Below, piece by piece: positions 34,071 to 44,634 of a stretch of 64,000 nt of DNA (its first letter is position 1; every line of letters starts with the position of its first letter). A program made the position numbers and the translations under genes. This DNA comes from an uncultured Verrucomicrobiales bacterium (GTDB lineage Bacteria; Verrucomicrobiota; Verrucomicrobiia; Limisphaerales; Palsa-1400), in NCBI GenBank assembly GCA_903927905.1, contig CAIYOY010000383.1, forward strand, positions 1 to 64,000, read 5' to 3'. The notes under the pieces were generated by a model. That model was not told the DNA's origin, searched no databases, and saw only the letters and a list, made by a program, of their open reading frames with translations.

Positions 34071-34928
34071 GTGAAACGAACCGAGACAAATCAAAACAAA
34101 GTGAGACAAAGCGAGACAAGGCGCGGGTTCACGCTGATTGAACTGCTGGTGGTCATCGCCATCATCGGGATTCTCGCCGCTTTGCTCTTGTCCGCCCTGG
34201 CGACGGCCAAAGACAAGGGGGTGCGCACGGCCTGTCTCAACAATCAAAAACAAATCTGCCTGGGCGGGCAGATTTATGCGGACGACGACAAAAAACACGC
34301 GTTCAACGGCACCGCCAATTTCAAGGAAGACGACTTGAACTGGGCATTCCCCGCGTATGTGCCCAACTTGAAAACGTTCACCTGCCCCGCCACCCAGAAT
34401 AAATTAGTTGACAGTCGCCAGCCCGTTCCGGCCGTTTATCCCACGCCCGGCGAAGATTGGAGCGGGATGACTTACAGCGAACGGCTTCACGGCAACACTT
34501 TCATCGTGCCCGATCTCCAGCAAATCAATCCCGACGGCCGCGTCGGAACCTCCGGCGGCACCAGTTATGAAATGGCCGGCTATTTGCACGGCTCGTGGTC
34601 ATTGAACGAAAATAATGTCCGCAAAACCCAGTCCACGGTGACCGGTTACATTTACCAACTGGACAACAGCGGCGGTGAGTTTGCCGAATTTAATTTCCTC
34701 GGCCAAGCCGGCGGCCCGGCGGATATGTGGACTTGTTACGATGCGGACGATCCCGGCTTCGGCGATGACAGCCGACCGAATAATGATTATCCCGATCCGG
34801 GCGATAACCACGGAATACGCGGGGAGAACGTCGGTTTTTGCGATGGCCATGCCATCTGGGTGCCGCGAAGCGGTTATCTGCGCAGTTGGTTTCGCGGGAC
34901 GGATGAGAGTCACCAGCCGATCCAATAA
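34071..34928 (+). CDS. Pseudopilin-like protein (DUF1559/H-X9 type)
   Basis: Residues 20-45 ([23 protein letters not shown]) are a type IV prepilin signal: cleavage after Gly, Phe+1 and Glu+5. The 240-residue globular remainder, ending in [19 protein letters not shown], is the H-X9-DG group abundant in PVC bacteria. It begins with GTG directly after the lipoprotein stop. A prepilin peptidase lies at 58.4 kb. The TAA stop lies in the 8-base duplication of a MITE-like insertion. Confidence 0.88.
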   Translation: MKRTETNQNKVRQSETRRGFTLIELLVVIAIIGILAALLLSALATAKDKGVRTACLNNQKQICLGGQIYADDDKKHAFNGTANFKEDDLNWAFPAYVPNLKTFTCPATQNKLVDSRQPVPAVYPTPGEDWSGMTYSERLHGNTFIVPDLQQINPDGRVGTSGGTSYEMAGYLHGSWSLNENNVRKTQSTVTGYIYQLDNSGGEFAEFNFLGQAGGPADMWTCYDADDPGFGDDSRPNNDYPDPGDNHGIRGENVGFCDGHAIWVPRSGYLRSWFRGTDESHQPIQ

Positions 34929-35088
34929 GGTAGTGTCCTAATTTAAAAAGCGAAGACAAAGTCAGCGCTACGCGGAGAGATTACTCGACCTCACCCCGGC
35001 CCTCTCCTCCGAGGAGGGAGAATTTATCGCCGTCGCGGTTAGCATTTTATGCGGGCTGCCTATTTAAACATCAAATTAGGACACTATC
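34929..35088. mobile_element. MITE-like 160-bp element with 8-bp target duplication
   Basis: Terminal inverted repeats of 16 bases (GGTAGTGTCCTAATTT at left; right end GATAGTGTCCTAATTT in reverse complement, one mismatch) surround 128 bases with no gene. TCCAATAA occurs on both sides (34921-34928 and 35089-35096), as expected of a target duplication. The left duplication includes the stop of the pseudopilin gene. A palindrome related to the mnmE repeat lies inside. The parent transposase is not in the window. Confidence 0.78.
34989..35022. repeat. REP-like palindrome, intergenic copy
   Basis: CCTCACCCCGGCCCTCTCC, then CTCCTCCGAGGAG. It shares the CCTCACC...CCCCGGCCCTCTCC arm with the element in mnmE. 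It lies inside the MITE-like element. Confidence 0.7.
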
Positions 35089-35161
35089 TCCAATAACGAA
35101 GCATTGGCAATGGGCGGTTTTTGGGTTTAAATGACGGGGCGCGCACCCAACGCGCACTAAA

Positions 35162-38100
35162 TTGAACCAGATTCTTCAGATCGCAGGACTGTTGTGTCTT
35201 GTTATTTTGGCGGCGATGGCCTGGACGGCCGCCCTCCGAAAACAAGTCCGCCGCCAAACCGATTTATTACGGGAACAGTTGCGCCGTGAATTGACGCTGG
35301 CTGAGCTCGGCCAGAAACTTTCCTGCGCCGACACGGCCCTGAGCGCCGCCCGCATCATCGTGGAAACCGCCGACCAGTTGCTGGGCTGGGATGCCTGCGC
35401 AGTTTATCTTTATCTGAACGATAAAAATAAAATCGAGCCGATCCTTAACGTGGATCTGGTGGAAGGAAAGCGAGCGGATGTGCCCAGCACTTATGACGGA
35501 GGCGATCCCAGCCCGATGGCGCGCGAGGTCGTTGAAATGGGGCCACGCCTCATCCTGCGCGACAAAACCAAAACCGCCGCGGGCCAGTCTTTGAAATCTT
35601 TTGGCGATGCGGGCAAAAAATCGGCCTCGCTTATGTTCGTGCCGATGCACGACGGGCCAAGGGTCATCGGTGTCCTGTCCATCCAGAGTTATCAATTCAA
35701 TTTTTACGATCAGACGAAACTTCACCTGCTCCAATCCCTGGCCGACCATTGCGCCGGCGCGCTCGAACGCATCCGCGCGCGCGAGGCGTTGAAACTGGCC
35801 TACGACAAACTGGAATCGCTGGCCGCTGATCAACAGGCGGAACTTCATCGGTCGAATACCTGGTTGCAACAGGAATTCCTCGAACGCCGCGATACCCAGG
35901 CGGCGTTGACCGCCGGGCAGCATTTGCTGGACGCGCTCCTGGATAACGTGCCCGACCTGATTTATTTTAAAGATTCCGACGGACGGTTCACCCGCATCAA
36001 CCGCGCCGGCCTGCGCAAACTCGGCCGCGAGGAGGAAAAAGATGTGCTGGGCAAGACGGACTTCGATTTCCTTCAACCCGAATATGCCCAAGCCGCCGAA
36101 GCGGACGAAAAGGAAGTCATGCGCAGCGGAATTTCCATGCTGGACAAGGAAGAGCATGAATTCTGGCTCGACGGCCTGGAAAGCTGGGTCGTCACCACCA
36201 AAATGCCGCTGCGGGACAAAAACGGCGTCATCGTCGGCACCTTCGGCATCAGCCGCGACATCACCGCGCGCAAACGGGTGGAACTGGCCCTGGCCAAGCA
36301 CGAAGCGGAGCAGCGGATGATATTTGACTCCGTCCCGGCCATGATCTGTTACAAGGACACGCACAACACCAATCTCCGGGTCAACAAATTCGCCGCCGAA
36401 TTGATCGGTCTGCTGGCGGACCAGATCGAAGGCCGCAGTGATTTTGATCTGATGCCGCAATACGCGGAACAATATTATCGCGACGACTTGGAAGTGATCG
36501 AATCCGGCCAACCCAAACTCGCCATCATCCAACCCTATGTCCGGGCCAGCGGCGAGACCCGCTGGCTGCAAACGGATAAGATTCCGTATTGCGATCCCGA
36601 TGGCAAGGTGGTCGGGGTGATCGTTTTCGCCACCGACATCACCGAGCGCAAGCTGTTTGATGAAGCGCTGCAAAAAGCCAACGACGACCTGGAACGACGC
36701 ATCGAAGAACGCACCGCCAAGCTCTCGCGGGCGGTGGCCTTGCTAAAACAGGAAATTGCGGAACGCCGCCAGGTGGAGGTTCGGAACGAAGCCTTGTCCC
36801 ACTTGGGCCAGCAATTAAGCCTGGCCACCGACTCGGTCGCCGCCGGTCATATCATTCTGGACGTGGCCGACCGGCTCCTGGGCTGGGACGCTTCTTATCT
36901 GCACCTGTTCACCCCGGACTTGAAACAGAACGTGCCCATCCTGATGTACGATCTGATTGACGGGAAGCGAACGGAAGTGGAGGACAAGGACATCGAATTT
37001 TCCGCGCGCGACCGGCGCACCATCGAACACGGGGCCGAACTGGTCAACACCCCTTCCACCGGGACACTTCCTTTTGGCAGCCCCAGGCGCACTCCTTCAC
37101 GCCTCTACGTGCCGATCCGCAACGGCGCCAAAGTCATCGGCGTGATGTCGGCCCAAAGTTACACCGAAAATGCTTATGACAAGGAGGATTTAAACATCCT
37201 GCAAGCCCTGGCCGATTTTTGCGCCGGAACGCTGGAGCGCATCCAGGCCGAGCAATCGCTCCGCCATTCCGAGGAACGTTTTTCCAAGGCTTTCCGCTCC
37301 AGCCCCATGCCCATGACCTTGAGCAATCAGGACCGGGGCACCTTCCTGGATGTCAATGACAGCCTGTTGCGTTTCCTGGGTTACACCCGCGAGGAAATGC
37401 TGGGCCGAAACGCGTTCGATCTGGGCATTTGGTTCCGACCGGAAGATCGCGCTGTCATGATTTCGCTGTTGCAGGAAAAAAATTCCGTGCGCGAATGGCC
37501 CACGCAGATGCGCACCAAAACCGGCGCGGTGCGCGACGTGATCATTTCCGTTGAGCCGATGGATTTCGCCGGCCAGCCGAATATCCTGTCCATCATTCAA
37601 GACGTGACCGAACGGCTCAACCTGGAGGCCCAATTGCGTCAGTCGCAAAAAATGGAGGCCGTCGGCCAATTGGCGGCAGGGGTGGCCCATGATTTCAATA
37701 ACATCCTGACCATCATCCAGGGCCATGCCGGCATGTTGCAACAAGTCCGCAATCTGCCGGAAAATATCAGCCGCTCGCTCACCCAGATTTCGGCGGCGGC
37801 GGATCGCGCCGGTTCGCTCACCCGCCAATTGCTCACTTTCAGCCGCAAACAGGTGATGCAACCCCGGCAGCTCGATTTGAACGCCGTCGTCGGCAACGCC
37901 GCGCAAATGTTGCAACGTCTGCTCGGTGAAAACATCACGCTCCACTTCGATTATTCCGCGTCGCTGCCTCCCATCCAGGCCGACCCTGGCATGATGGAAC
38001 AAATCATTGTCAACCTCGCGGTCAATGCGCGCGATGCCATGATCGCCGGCGGGAAACTCAGCATCAGCACCCAGTCGGTGATGGTGGATGACGAAAATAT

Positions 38101-38773
38101 CCGGCGCAACCGCGAGGCCCGCACCGGTCGTTTTGTTTGCCTGCGCGTGGCCGACAACGGTTCCGGCATGGATGAAGCCACGCTGGGCCGCATCTTCGAG
38201 CCGTTCTTCACCACTAAACAAGTCGGCAAAGGAACCGGTCTGGGATTGGCCACGGTCTATGGCATTGTCAAGCAACATCAGGGGTGGATCGAAGTCACCA
38301 GCACGCCGGGTCAGGGAACTGTTTTTCATATCTATTTTCCAGCCAGCACTCTGGCCCCGGTGCCCACCGCCGAGGCGGCGGCAGCGGTCGCGCCCAAAGG
38401 CGGGACCGAAACCATCCTGGTGGTGGAAGACGAATTCACCCTGCGCGAACTGGTGCGCAATCTCCTTCAACATTTTGGTTATCGCATCCTGGAAGCCGCC
38501 AACGGCCCGGAAGCCCTGAAAGTCTGGCGCGCTCATCGCTCGGAAATAAGCCTTATGTTGACTGACATGATGATGCCGGAGGGACTTTCCGGCTGGGAAC
38601 TGGCCAAGCGCATTCACCAGGAACAACCCGATCTGAAAGTCATTTACACCAGCGGTTACAGTGTGGATTTATTCGGCGAAAACCGGGAATTGCGTGAAGG
38701 CGCGAACTTCCTGCCCAAGCCCTATCATCCCGTCACCCTGGCCAAGGCCATCCGTGATTGCCTGGATTCTTGA
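35162..38773 (+). CDS. Hybrid sensor kinase GAF-PAS-PAS-GAF-PAS-HisKA-HATPase-REC
   Basis: A 1203-residue membrane-anchored kinase; start TTG, one TM segment (residues 5-24). GAF-type domains at about 45-210 and 545-700 are clear internal duplicates ([13 protein letters not shown] against [12 protein letters not shown]). PAS domains lie at about 255-375, 380-500 and 705-825. The dimerisation/phospho-acceptor motif is [18 protein letters not shown]; the ATPase has [32 protein letters not shown] and [11 protein letters not shown]. The receiver ends the protein with [14 protein letters not shown] and LPKPYHP. No output domain, so phosphorelay is likely. Confidence 0.93.
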   Translation: MNQILQIAGLLCLVILAAMAWTAALRKQVRRQTDLLREQLRRELTLAELGQKLSCADTALSAARIIVETADQLLGWDACAVYLYLNDKNKIEPILNVDLVEGKRADVPSTYDGGDPSPMAREVVEMGPRLILRDKTKTAAGQSLKSFGDAGKKSASLMFVPMHDGPRVIGVLSIQSYQFNFYDQTKLHLLQSLADHCAGALERIRAREALKLAYDKLESLAADQQAELHRSNTWLQQEFLERRDTQAALTAGQHLLDALLDNVPDLIYFKDSDGRFTRINRAGLRKLGREEEKDVLGKTDFDFLQPEYAQAAEADEKEVMRSGISMLDKEEHEFWLDGLESWVVTTKMPLRDKNGVIVGTFGISRDITARKRVELALAKHEAEQRMIFDSVPAMICYKDTHNTNLRVNKFAAELIGLLADQIEGRSDFDLMPQYAEQYYRDDLEVIESGQPKLAIIQPYVRASGETRWLQTDKIPYCDPDGKVVGVIVFATDITERKLFDEALQKANDDLERRIEERTAKLSRAVALLKQEIAERRQVEVRNEALSHLGQQLSLATDSVAAGHIILDVADRLLGWDASYLHLFTPDLKQNVPILMYDLIDGKRTEVEDKDIEFSARDRRTIEHGAELVNTPSTGTLPFGSPRRTPSRLYVPIRNGAKVIGVMSAQSYTENAYDKEDLNILQALADFCAGTLERIQAEQSLRHSEERFSKAFRSSPMPMTLSNQDRGTFLDVNDSLLRFLGYTREEMLGRNAFDLGIWFRPEDRAVMISLLQEKNSVREWPTQMRTKTGAVRDVIISVEPMDFAGQPNILSIIQDVTERLNLEAQLRQSQKMEAVGQLAAGVAHDFNNILTIIQGHAGMLQQVRNLPENISRSLTQISAAADRAGSLTRQLLTFSRKQVMQPRQLDLNAVVGNAAQMLQRLLGENITLHFDYSASLPPIQADPGMMEQIIVNLAVNARDAMIAGGKLSISTQSVMVDDENIRRNREARTGRFVCLRVADNGSGMDEATLGRIFEPFFTTKQVGKGTGLGLATVYGIVKQHQGWIEVTSTPGQGTVFHIYFPASTLAPVPTAEAAAAVAPKGGTETILVVEDEFTLRELVRNLLQHFGYRILEAANGPEALKVWRAHRSEISLMLTDMMMPEGLSGWELAKRIHQEQPDLKVIYTSGYSVDLFGENRELREGANFLPKPYHPVTLAKAIRDCLDS

Positions 38774-38812
38774 TTCTATGGGCTCTGTATATCATCCAGC
38801 CCTTGCCATAGC

Positions 38813-39658
38813 ATGAAATCACCGGCACCAGTAAAAGGGTTTACGCTGATTGAATTGCTCGTGGTTATTGCCATCATCGCCATTTTGGCGGCCATGTTGT
38901 TGCCGACCTTGGCCTCGGCCAAACATAAGAGTCGGGACATCAAGTGTGTCAATAACTTGAAACAGATTACGTTGGCGGGGCTAATGTACATGAACGAGAC
39001 GGGGCGAACCATCGTGGCTTGTACTACAAATGATTCGCGCGAGTGGGTGGACCGTTTGGCTCACTATGGATTATCGAGCAATCTCCTTATTTGTCCCACT
39101 ACTCAGCCAAAGCCTGGCCAAGCGCCCGGAGCTAACGCGCCAGGATCAGCCAGCCAAACCTGGGATGCCTGGCCACCGAATACGCCACTTACCAGTGGCA
39201 GCTACGGCATGAACGGCTGGCTTTTTTCATGGGATCCGAGTATAACAAGCATTAACTCGGGTTGGAGTTATCCGCCGCCTTTTCAAGTCGGCAATAATCC
39301 GCAATTTACCTTCACCACACCGAATTCGATCAAAATACCAACGCAGACACCCTTCTTTAATGATGCGATTTGGTGGAATGAATGGCCATTTGAGACTGAC
39401 CAACCTGCTCCAGACCTTTCTCAAGGAGCGGCTGCCAACATTACCGGCATGCAACGCTGCACCATCTGGCGGCATGGCGGCGGAAAAACCGCGACGGCAC
39501 CCACACCAGTCAAACATACCATTTTGGGCTCGGTGTTGCCTAATGAGGCTGCCATCAATATTGGCTTTGCCGACGGCCATGTGCAACAGACCAAACTCAA
39601 AGACCTCTGGACCCTCTATTGGCACGATCAGTGGAAGGCCCGGACTCAGCCGCCATGA
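38813..39658 (+). CDS. Second pseudopilin-like protein (H-X9-DG type)
   Basis: [29 protein letters not shown] near the N-terminus is a full prepilin signal with Glu+5. The 281-residue protein ends with [27 protein letters not shown], the DGH block of the PVC pseudopilin-like family. It starts 39 bases after the large hybrid kinase. It is less GC-rich than its neighbours by eye. Role unknown; PVC genomes often have many paralogues. Confidence 0.88.
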   Translation: MKSPAPVKGFTLIELLVVIAIIAILAAMLLPTLASAKHKSRDIKCVNNLKQITLAGLMYMNETGRTIVACTTNDSREWVDRLAHYGLSSNLLICPTTQPKPGQAPGANAPGSASQTWDAWPPNTPLTSGSYGMNGWLFSWDPSITSINSGWSYPPPFQVGNNPQFTFTTPNSIKIPTQTPFFNDAIWWNEWPFETDQPAPDLSQGAAANITGMQRCTIWRHGGGKTATAPTPVKHTILGSVLPNEAAINIGFADGHVQQTKLKDLWTLYWHDQWKARTQPP

Positions 39659-39750
39659 ACATGATTTACTTTGTAGAAAACATCGAGAACAGGCCGCTGA
39701 AGCTGTTCACCATAACCAAGCCGCCCCGCCACTGGGATTGAAAAATAGCC

Positions 39751-39778
39751 GATAGATGATAGACGATAGCCAATAGAC
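39751..39778. repeat. Four tandem 7-bp repeats
   Basis: GATAGAT, GATAGAC, GATAGCC and AATAGAC follow each other directly in the short gap between the pseudopilin and lpxI. Simple heptamer repeat; function not apparent. Confidence 0.75.
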
Positions 39779-39816
39779 GGCAAAAGGGATAAAGGTTTCT
39801 ACAAAGCAAACATGCT

Positions 39817-40635
39817 TCAAGCTGCCACCAACGAAACTTTATATTTCTTGGCCAACTCCGCCACCGCTTCCGTTTCCAAAATCAACGTCTTGCCTGGCTC
39901 AAAGGCCAGCACGGAAATTTTTGCCGTGTGACAGGTCTCGACCGTTTTCGGCCCAAGACATGGAATATCAAAACGCAGGTCATGCTTCTCTTTGGCCACC
40001 TTCACCGCCACCGCGCCGCCGTTCGGGCCGGCCAGTTCGCCCCCGCGTTGCAGGCAGGCGTCTGTCCCTTCAAAGCCTTCCACCGCCAGCACGGTTCCAG
40101 ATTTCACCACCACGGTCTGGCCGATTTCCAATCGCGAACTTTCCTTGGCCAATCGAAAACCAAATGCCACTTCTTGTTTTTGCGTCGCGGTTAATTTTGG
40201 GCCCAACGCAAAACCCGCTCCCGCCATCAGCGGTTGCAGCCAGGGTAGCGGTTCAATCAATTCAATCCCGTCTTTTTTCATTTCCTCGGCGATCCCGCCA
40301 AAAATGGTGTGCGCGTTCTTTTCCTTCAATCGCATCATTAGGGTCATCGCGCGCAGATCCGGGCGCAGATCGAAAAGGTTTTTGGGCGCGATCTGGCCGA
40401 GCATGACACATTGTTGCACTTTGCCTTGCTTGAGCGCGCTGATCATCTTACCCAGTTGCCCCACCTTGACCCAGGTGATCTCATCCACCAGCTTCGCCAG
40501 GGCGGGATCGGTTTCGCCGTCAAACGCCACCGCGACCAATCGTTTCACGCCGAGCGCGCGGGCTTGTTGGGCGAAGAGCAAGGGCAGTGAACGGTTCCCG
40601 GCGATGATCCCGATGGTTTCAATAGATGGCGGCAC
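39817..40635 (-). CDS. lpxI: UDP-2,3-diacylglucosamine diphosphatase LpxI
   Basis: Hydrolyses UDP-2,3-diacylglucosamine to lipid X in lipid A synthesis, in place of LpxH. The 272 residues match the LpxI (DUF1009) family: IGIIAGNRSLPLLFAQQARALG at the start, QQCVMLGQIAPKNLFDLRPDLRA in the middle, and the C-terminal catalytic domain with AVEGFEGTDACLQRGG, FDIPCLGPKTVETC. Start ATG is well placed. It supports an LPS-bearing outer membrane. The other lpx genes are not nearby. Confidence 0.94.
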   Translation of the reverse strand: MPPSIETIGIIAGNRSLPLLFAQQARALGVKRLVAVAFDGETDPALAKLVDEITWVKVGQLGKMISALKQGKVQQCVMLGQIAPKNLFDLRPDLRAMTLMMRLKEKNAHTIFGGIAEEMKKDGIELIEPLPWLQPLMAGAGFALGPKLTATQKQEVAFGFRLAKESSRLEIGQTVVVKSGTVLAVEGFEGTDACLQRGGELAGPNGGAVAVKVAKEKHDLRFDIPCLGPKTVETCHTAKISVLAFEPGKTLILETEAVAELAKKYKVSLVAA

Positions 40636-40946
40636 AAAACAGAATTAGCCATACTTCGCGGGGGGGAGCAACTATTTAGGGTGTGATTTTAAGTGCCGAT
40701 CAAGAGGGCATGGTCCGAACAAAGGCCTCGGGTAAATTTTCACCGGTCAGCAGCGCGCCACCCGCTGCGACTGGTCCCCCACCCCCACACAGTCGCGCTC
40801 CGTCCGAAAATTGACCGGCACTTACAATCGCCTGCAACCATTTAAGCGCTTCTTTTTTATCTGATTGAAGCCGGGCCGCTTTTCGGTAAGAATCCTGCTG
40901 ATCACATTACGTCTCAAGTCTGCGAAGTCTTGGGGCGAATGAACTT
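40636..40946. other. 311-base intergenic region with inverted repeat
   Basis: Divergent spacer between lpxI and the propeller kinase gene. Its main content is the 145-base inverted-repeat structure at 40685-40829. Promoters for both genes should be here, but I could not choose a convincing pair. Confidence 0.6.
40685..40829. repeat. 145-bp element with 19-bp inverted ends
   Basis: GATTTTAAGTGCCGATCAA at the left and the reverse complement of GATTGTAAGTGCCGGTCAA at the right match at 17 of 19 positions. The inside is C-rich and also holds a short inverted pair (ATTTTCACCGGTC, GAAAATTGACCGG). No clear target duplication flanks it. It may be a non-autonomous mobile element or a regulatory dispersed repeat. 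Confidence 0.6.
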
Positions 40947-43900
40947 ATGAATTTTCGTTTCCGAACTGCCTGGCACCCAATCCAGGCCGCGCTGCTGCTT
41001 GGCCTGCTGGGTCTTATCCCGGCCCAAGCGGCCGGGAAAAGTGTCCAGTATCTGGATCAGCTCTGGCAAATTGAGGACGGTTTGCCTGGCCAGATCGTTC
41101 GCCAGGTTCTCCAGGGCCATGACGGTTATCTTTGGGCCGCCACCAGTCAAACGCTCACCCGCTTTGACGGCCTGCATTTTTCCCTCAACAATTTCCCCAC
41201 TTACGAAAAGGACCGGCAATATCTGGCGCTCGCGAAAACTTCCGACGGCAGCATGTGGGTTTCGTCCAGTGACGGCCTGGCCCGGTTTAAAAACGGCCAG
41301 ACCACTTTTTACACCCAAACCAACGGCCTGCCCTGCAACTACATCCTGACCGTTTATGAAGACCGGCATGGCACCATCTGGATCGGCGCGACCAACGGAC
41401 TGGCCAAATTTCAGAACGAAAAATTTATCCACTTGACCAGTAACGAAGGCTTTCTGGAAAATTCCGTCCGCGCCATTCTGGAAGATCATGCTGGCACGCT
41501 TTGGGTCGGCACGGTCGAGGGTTTGATCGAATATCGCGAGGGCCACACCATTTACCACACTCAAACCAACCTCTACCATAATTCGGTCCAATGCCTGGCC
41601 GAAACCGCCGACGGCAGCCTGTGGGTCGGCACCAGTGATGGCCTGGATCGCTACCGTAACGGTGTCTGCACCACTTACAATCAAAGAGAAGGCGAACTTT
41701 ACGATCACAATGTGCGCGCGCTTTATGAAGGGCCGGACGGCGGCTTGTGGATCGGTTCGCTCGGCGGGTTGCAGCGCTTTCACCGGGAAAAATTCGAGCG
41801 CGTCGCCATCGCCGGAGATTTGGCGGCGGATTATGACAACGCCGTTCCCGGCTACGTTTATTCGATCTGCGGCGACAGTGAAGGAGACATCTGGGTCGGC
41901 ACCAGCCTCGGGTTGAACCGGCTCAAACCGCAACTGTTCCGCACCCTGCGGAAGGAAGACGGCCTGCCGGAACGCCAGATCAATTCCGTCCTGCAGGATC
42001 ATAATGGCGATCTGTGGGTTGGGACCTACGGCGGTGGGCTGGCGCAAATCCATGAAAATAAAATCAAGACTTGGACCACCCGCGATGGTTTGAACAATAA
42101 CCACATCTATGGCTTGTGCGAAGACCACTCCGGCGGCCTCTGGGTTGGCACCAAAAACGGCGGTCTGGATTATTTTATCCACGGAAAAGTCGCCAAGGAA
42201 TACAACATCACCAACGTGGCCAATCTGGCGGACAAAACGGCCAGAGTCATCGTGGAAGATCGCAGGCACGATGTCTGGGTTGGCGGCAATAATGGCTTAA
42301 GCTGCCTCCATAACGGCGTTTTTCGAGCCCCTGACCTCAATCTCACCGTGGTCAAAACTATTCTCGAGGATGAGCAGGGAAATATCTGGGTTGGCTTCAA
42401 ATCGGGGCTGGCCCGCATCACTGACGGCCAGACCAAAATTTTTGGCCGGGCTGACAATTTCCCCGTCGAAATGGTCAATGCCCTCTGTCAAGGTGATCAC
42501 GGCAGCATTTGGGTCGGGACCGATACCGGCCAACTGTTTCGCCTGAACAATGGCACCATCAAAACCTGTCCATCCACCCAATCTCTCTTCACCCGAATCC
42601 TGCATATCTTCGACGATAATACCGGCCATCTCTGGATCACCACGCAACGCGGCGTCTTTCGCCTGAACAAAACCCAGCTTGAAACCGGCTCGGACCCCGC
42701 CGTCCAGGCGGTCGCCTATGGCAAACTGGACGGCATGAAGCGCGCCCAGTGCAACGGCATTGCCCAACCCTCGGGTTGGAAATCCGCCGATGGACAACTC
42801 TGGATTCCAACCATCGCCGGGCTGGTATCGGTGGATGTCAAGTCGGTCCAGGCCAATCAGACCATCCCGAAAGTTGTCCTGAAAGAAGTCATTGTTGACG
42901 GCCAGCCCATTGCCATGGAAGGCGTCGCCCCCCGCCTGCCGCCTGATTGCGAAATTGAATTTACCAGCACGGCCCTCAGCCTCCAATCGCCGGAACATAT
43001 CCTCTTTCAATGCCGCCTCTCTGGATTGGACGCCAAATGGCAAAACCTCGGGACCCGGCGCACTGTCCACTACCCTCATCTGGCGGCGGGCAACTACATT
43101 TTCCAGGTGCGCGCTTGCAACAGCGAAGGACTGTGGAATCCGGTGGGCGCATCGTTCGCTTTTGTCATCGCACCCTATTTTTACGAAACGGGAGGATTCT
43201 GGTTGCTGGGTTTGATCGTCGTTGCCGGTTCTGTTTTGGCTCTGTTTCGGTTCCGCGCCCACCAACATGAATTGCGTGAAAAGAAACTGACCCGTTTAGT
43301 GGAAGAAAAAACCCGCGGGCTGGTCGAAACCCAGCAAATCGTCCTGCGCCAGGAACGTCTGGCCGCCGTCAGCCAGTTGGCCACCGGCATCGCCCATGAA
43401 TTCAATAACATCCTGACCATCATCCAGGGCCACACCGCTCTCCTGATGGAAAACCCGAATCTCGATGCCGAGTCCATCAAATCGCTGAACCATATCGGCG
43501 AGGGCGTCGATCGCACGGCCAAGCTCACCCAACAAATCCTCGCTTTCAGCCGCAAACAAATCATGCAGCCTCAAGTCCTTGATCTCAACGCCGTCGCCGG
43601 CCACATCACCCAGGTGCTCGGCCGTTTGCTCGAAGAAAATGTCCGCGTCTGCTGTGATTTTGATCCCAAGATTCCCACCATTGAGGCCGACCCCGGCATG
43701 ATCGAACAAATGGTCATGAACCTCGCGGTCAACGCCCGCGACGCCATGCCCAAGGGCGGCCAATTAACCATCGCCACTGCTAACGCCACCTTCAATCAGG
43801 CGGATGTCCTGCTCCGGCCTGAGCGCCGTCCGGGTTCGTTTGTGCAATTGAGCGTGACCGACACCGGCTGCGGCATGGCTCCCGCCGTGGTCAATCGCCT

Positions 43901-44492
43901 CTTCGAACCGTTTTTCAGCACGAAAGAAGTCGGCAAAGGCACCGGCCTTGGCCTGGCCACGGTGTACGGCCTGGTGAACCAGCATCAGGGTTGGATCGAG
44001 GTGGATAGCACGCTGGGAAAAGGAACAGCTTTTCGCATCCACTTTCCCATCAGTGGCAAACCTTTGCCCGTTATCCCGGAGAAAACTTCGCCCGCAAAAA
44101 CAGGCGGTCACGAAACCATCCTCGTGGTGGAGGATGAACCGGTCTTGCGCGAGCTCGTCCGCGAAATTCTGCAGGACCAGGGTTATACCATTCTCGAGGC
44201 GGGCAACGGCGTCGAAGCGATCGCCGTCTGGGAGAAGGAGCGGCAGCGGATTGATTTGTTATTGACAGATATCATCATGCCCGAGGGGATTTCCGGCCAT
44301 CAACTGGCGGCCCGTTTTCAGGCGGACAATCCAAGTCTGCCCGTGATTTTCAGCACCGGCCACAGTCGCGAGATGATCGAGCGCAACCATGGCACCGCCC
44401 CCGGCACCCTCTTCCTCTCCAAGCCTTATCATCCGGCGCAGCTTTCCGAAACCGTCCGGGAATGTCTGGATGCCGCCCGCGCCAAAAAATAA
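40947..44492 (+). CDS. Hybrid two-component protein with periplasmic propeller sensor
   Basis: A 1181-residue protein: signal peptide (AALLLGLLGLIPAQA), fourteen or so Reg_prop units (DGSLWVGTSDGLDRY style) forming two propellers over about 35-680, a Y_Y_Y domain (about 690-745), one TM segment (FWLLGLIVVAGSVLAL), then HisKA ([18 protein letters not shown]), HATPase ([22 protein letters not shown]) and REC (LLLTDIIMPEGISG). It is like HTCS sensors of Bacteroidetes that detect glycans but without the AraC output. Ligand unknown. It heads a block with three further signalling genes. Confidence 0.94.
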   Translation: MNFRFRTAWHPIQAALLLGLLGLIPAQAAGKSVQYLDQLWQIEDGLPGQIVRQVLQGHDGYLWAATSQTLTRFDGLHFSLNNFPTYEKDRQYLALAKTSDGSMWVSSSDGLARFKNGQTTFYTQTNGLPCNYILTVYEDRHGTIWIGATNGLAKFQNEKFIHLTSNEGFLENSVRAILEDHAGTLWVGTVEGLIEYREGHTIYHTQTNLYHNSVQCLAETADGSLWVGTSDGLDRYRNGVCTTYNQREGELYDHNVRALYEGPDGGLWIGSLGGLQRFHREKFERVAIAGDLAADYDNAVPGYVYSICGDSEGDIWVGTSLGLNRLKPQLFRTLRKEDGLPERQINSVLQDHNGDLWVGTYGGGLAQIHENKIKTWTTRDGLNNNHIYGLCEDHSGGLWVGTKNGGLDYFIHGKVAKEYNITNVANLADKTARVIVEDRRHDVWVGGNNGLSCLHNGVFRAPDLNLTVVKTILEDEQGNIWVGFKSGLARITDGQTKIFGRADNFPVEMVNALCQGDHGSIWVGTDTGQLFRLNNGTIKTCPSTQSLFTRILHIFDDNTGHLWITTQRGVFRLNKTQLETGSDPAVQAVAYGKLDGMKRAQCNGIAQPSGWKSADGQLWIPTIAGLVSVDVKSVQANQTIPKVVLKEVIVDGQPIAMEGVAPRLPPDCEIEFTSTALSLQSPEHILFQCRLSGLDAKWQNLGTRRTVHYPHLAAGNYIFQVRACNSEGLWNPVGASFAFVIAPYFYETGGFWLLGLIVVAGSVLALFRFRAHQHELREKKLTRLVEEKTRGLVETQQIVLRQERLAAVSQLATGIAHEFNNILTIIQGHTALLMENPNLDAESIKSLNHIGEGVDRTAKLTQQILAFSRKQIMQPQVLDLNAVAGHITQVLGRLLEENVRVCCDFDPKIPTIEADPGMIEQMVMNLAVNARDAMPKGGQLTIATANATFNQADVLLRPERRPGSFVQLSVTDTGCGMAPAVVNRLFEPFFSTKEVGKGTGLGLATVYGLVNQHQGWIEVDSTLGKGTAFRIHFPISGKPLPVIPEKTSPAKTGGHETILVVEDEPVLRELVREILQDQGYTILEAGNGVEAIAVWEKERQRIDLLLTDIIMPEGISGHQLAARFQADNPSLPVIFSTGHSREMIERNHGTAPGTLFLSKPYHPAQLSETVRECLDAARAKK

Positions 44493-44634
44493 AAAATTGG
44501 GATGTCCTACTGTTTTTGCGGGATGTTCATTTCACGCTTCCACTATTGAATTTCCGGGAAACCTTCCCCATACTTTAATTCGATTGAATGGTGTTCCAAT
44601 ACTCAACGAGCAGCCAGCCCGCACCGATCTAACA

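Noticed and set aside
35267-36673. 468-aa minus-strand ORF
   Set aside because: Antisense of the 1203-aa hybrid kinase.
37190-38626. 478-aa minus-strand ORF
   Set aside because: Antisense of the kinase and receiver domains of the same hybrid protein.
40914-42269. 451-aa minus-strand ORF
   Set aside because: Antisense of the propeller repeats; its apparent repeats are the mirror of Reg_prop units.
44389-44634. N-terminal extension of the PAS kinase ORF
   Set aside because: Mostly overlaps the end of the upstream gene in another frame and is Pro/Ser-rich without domain character.
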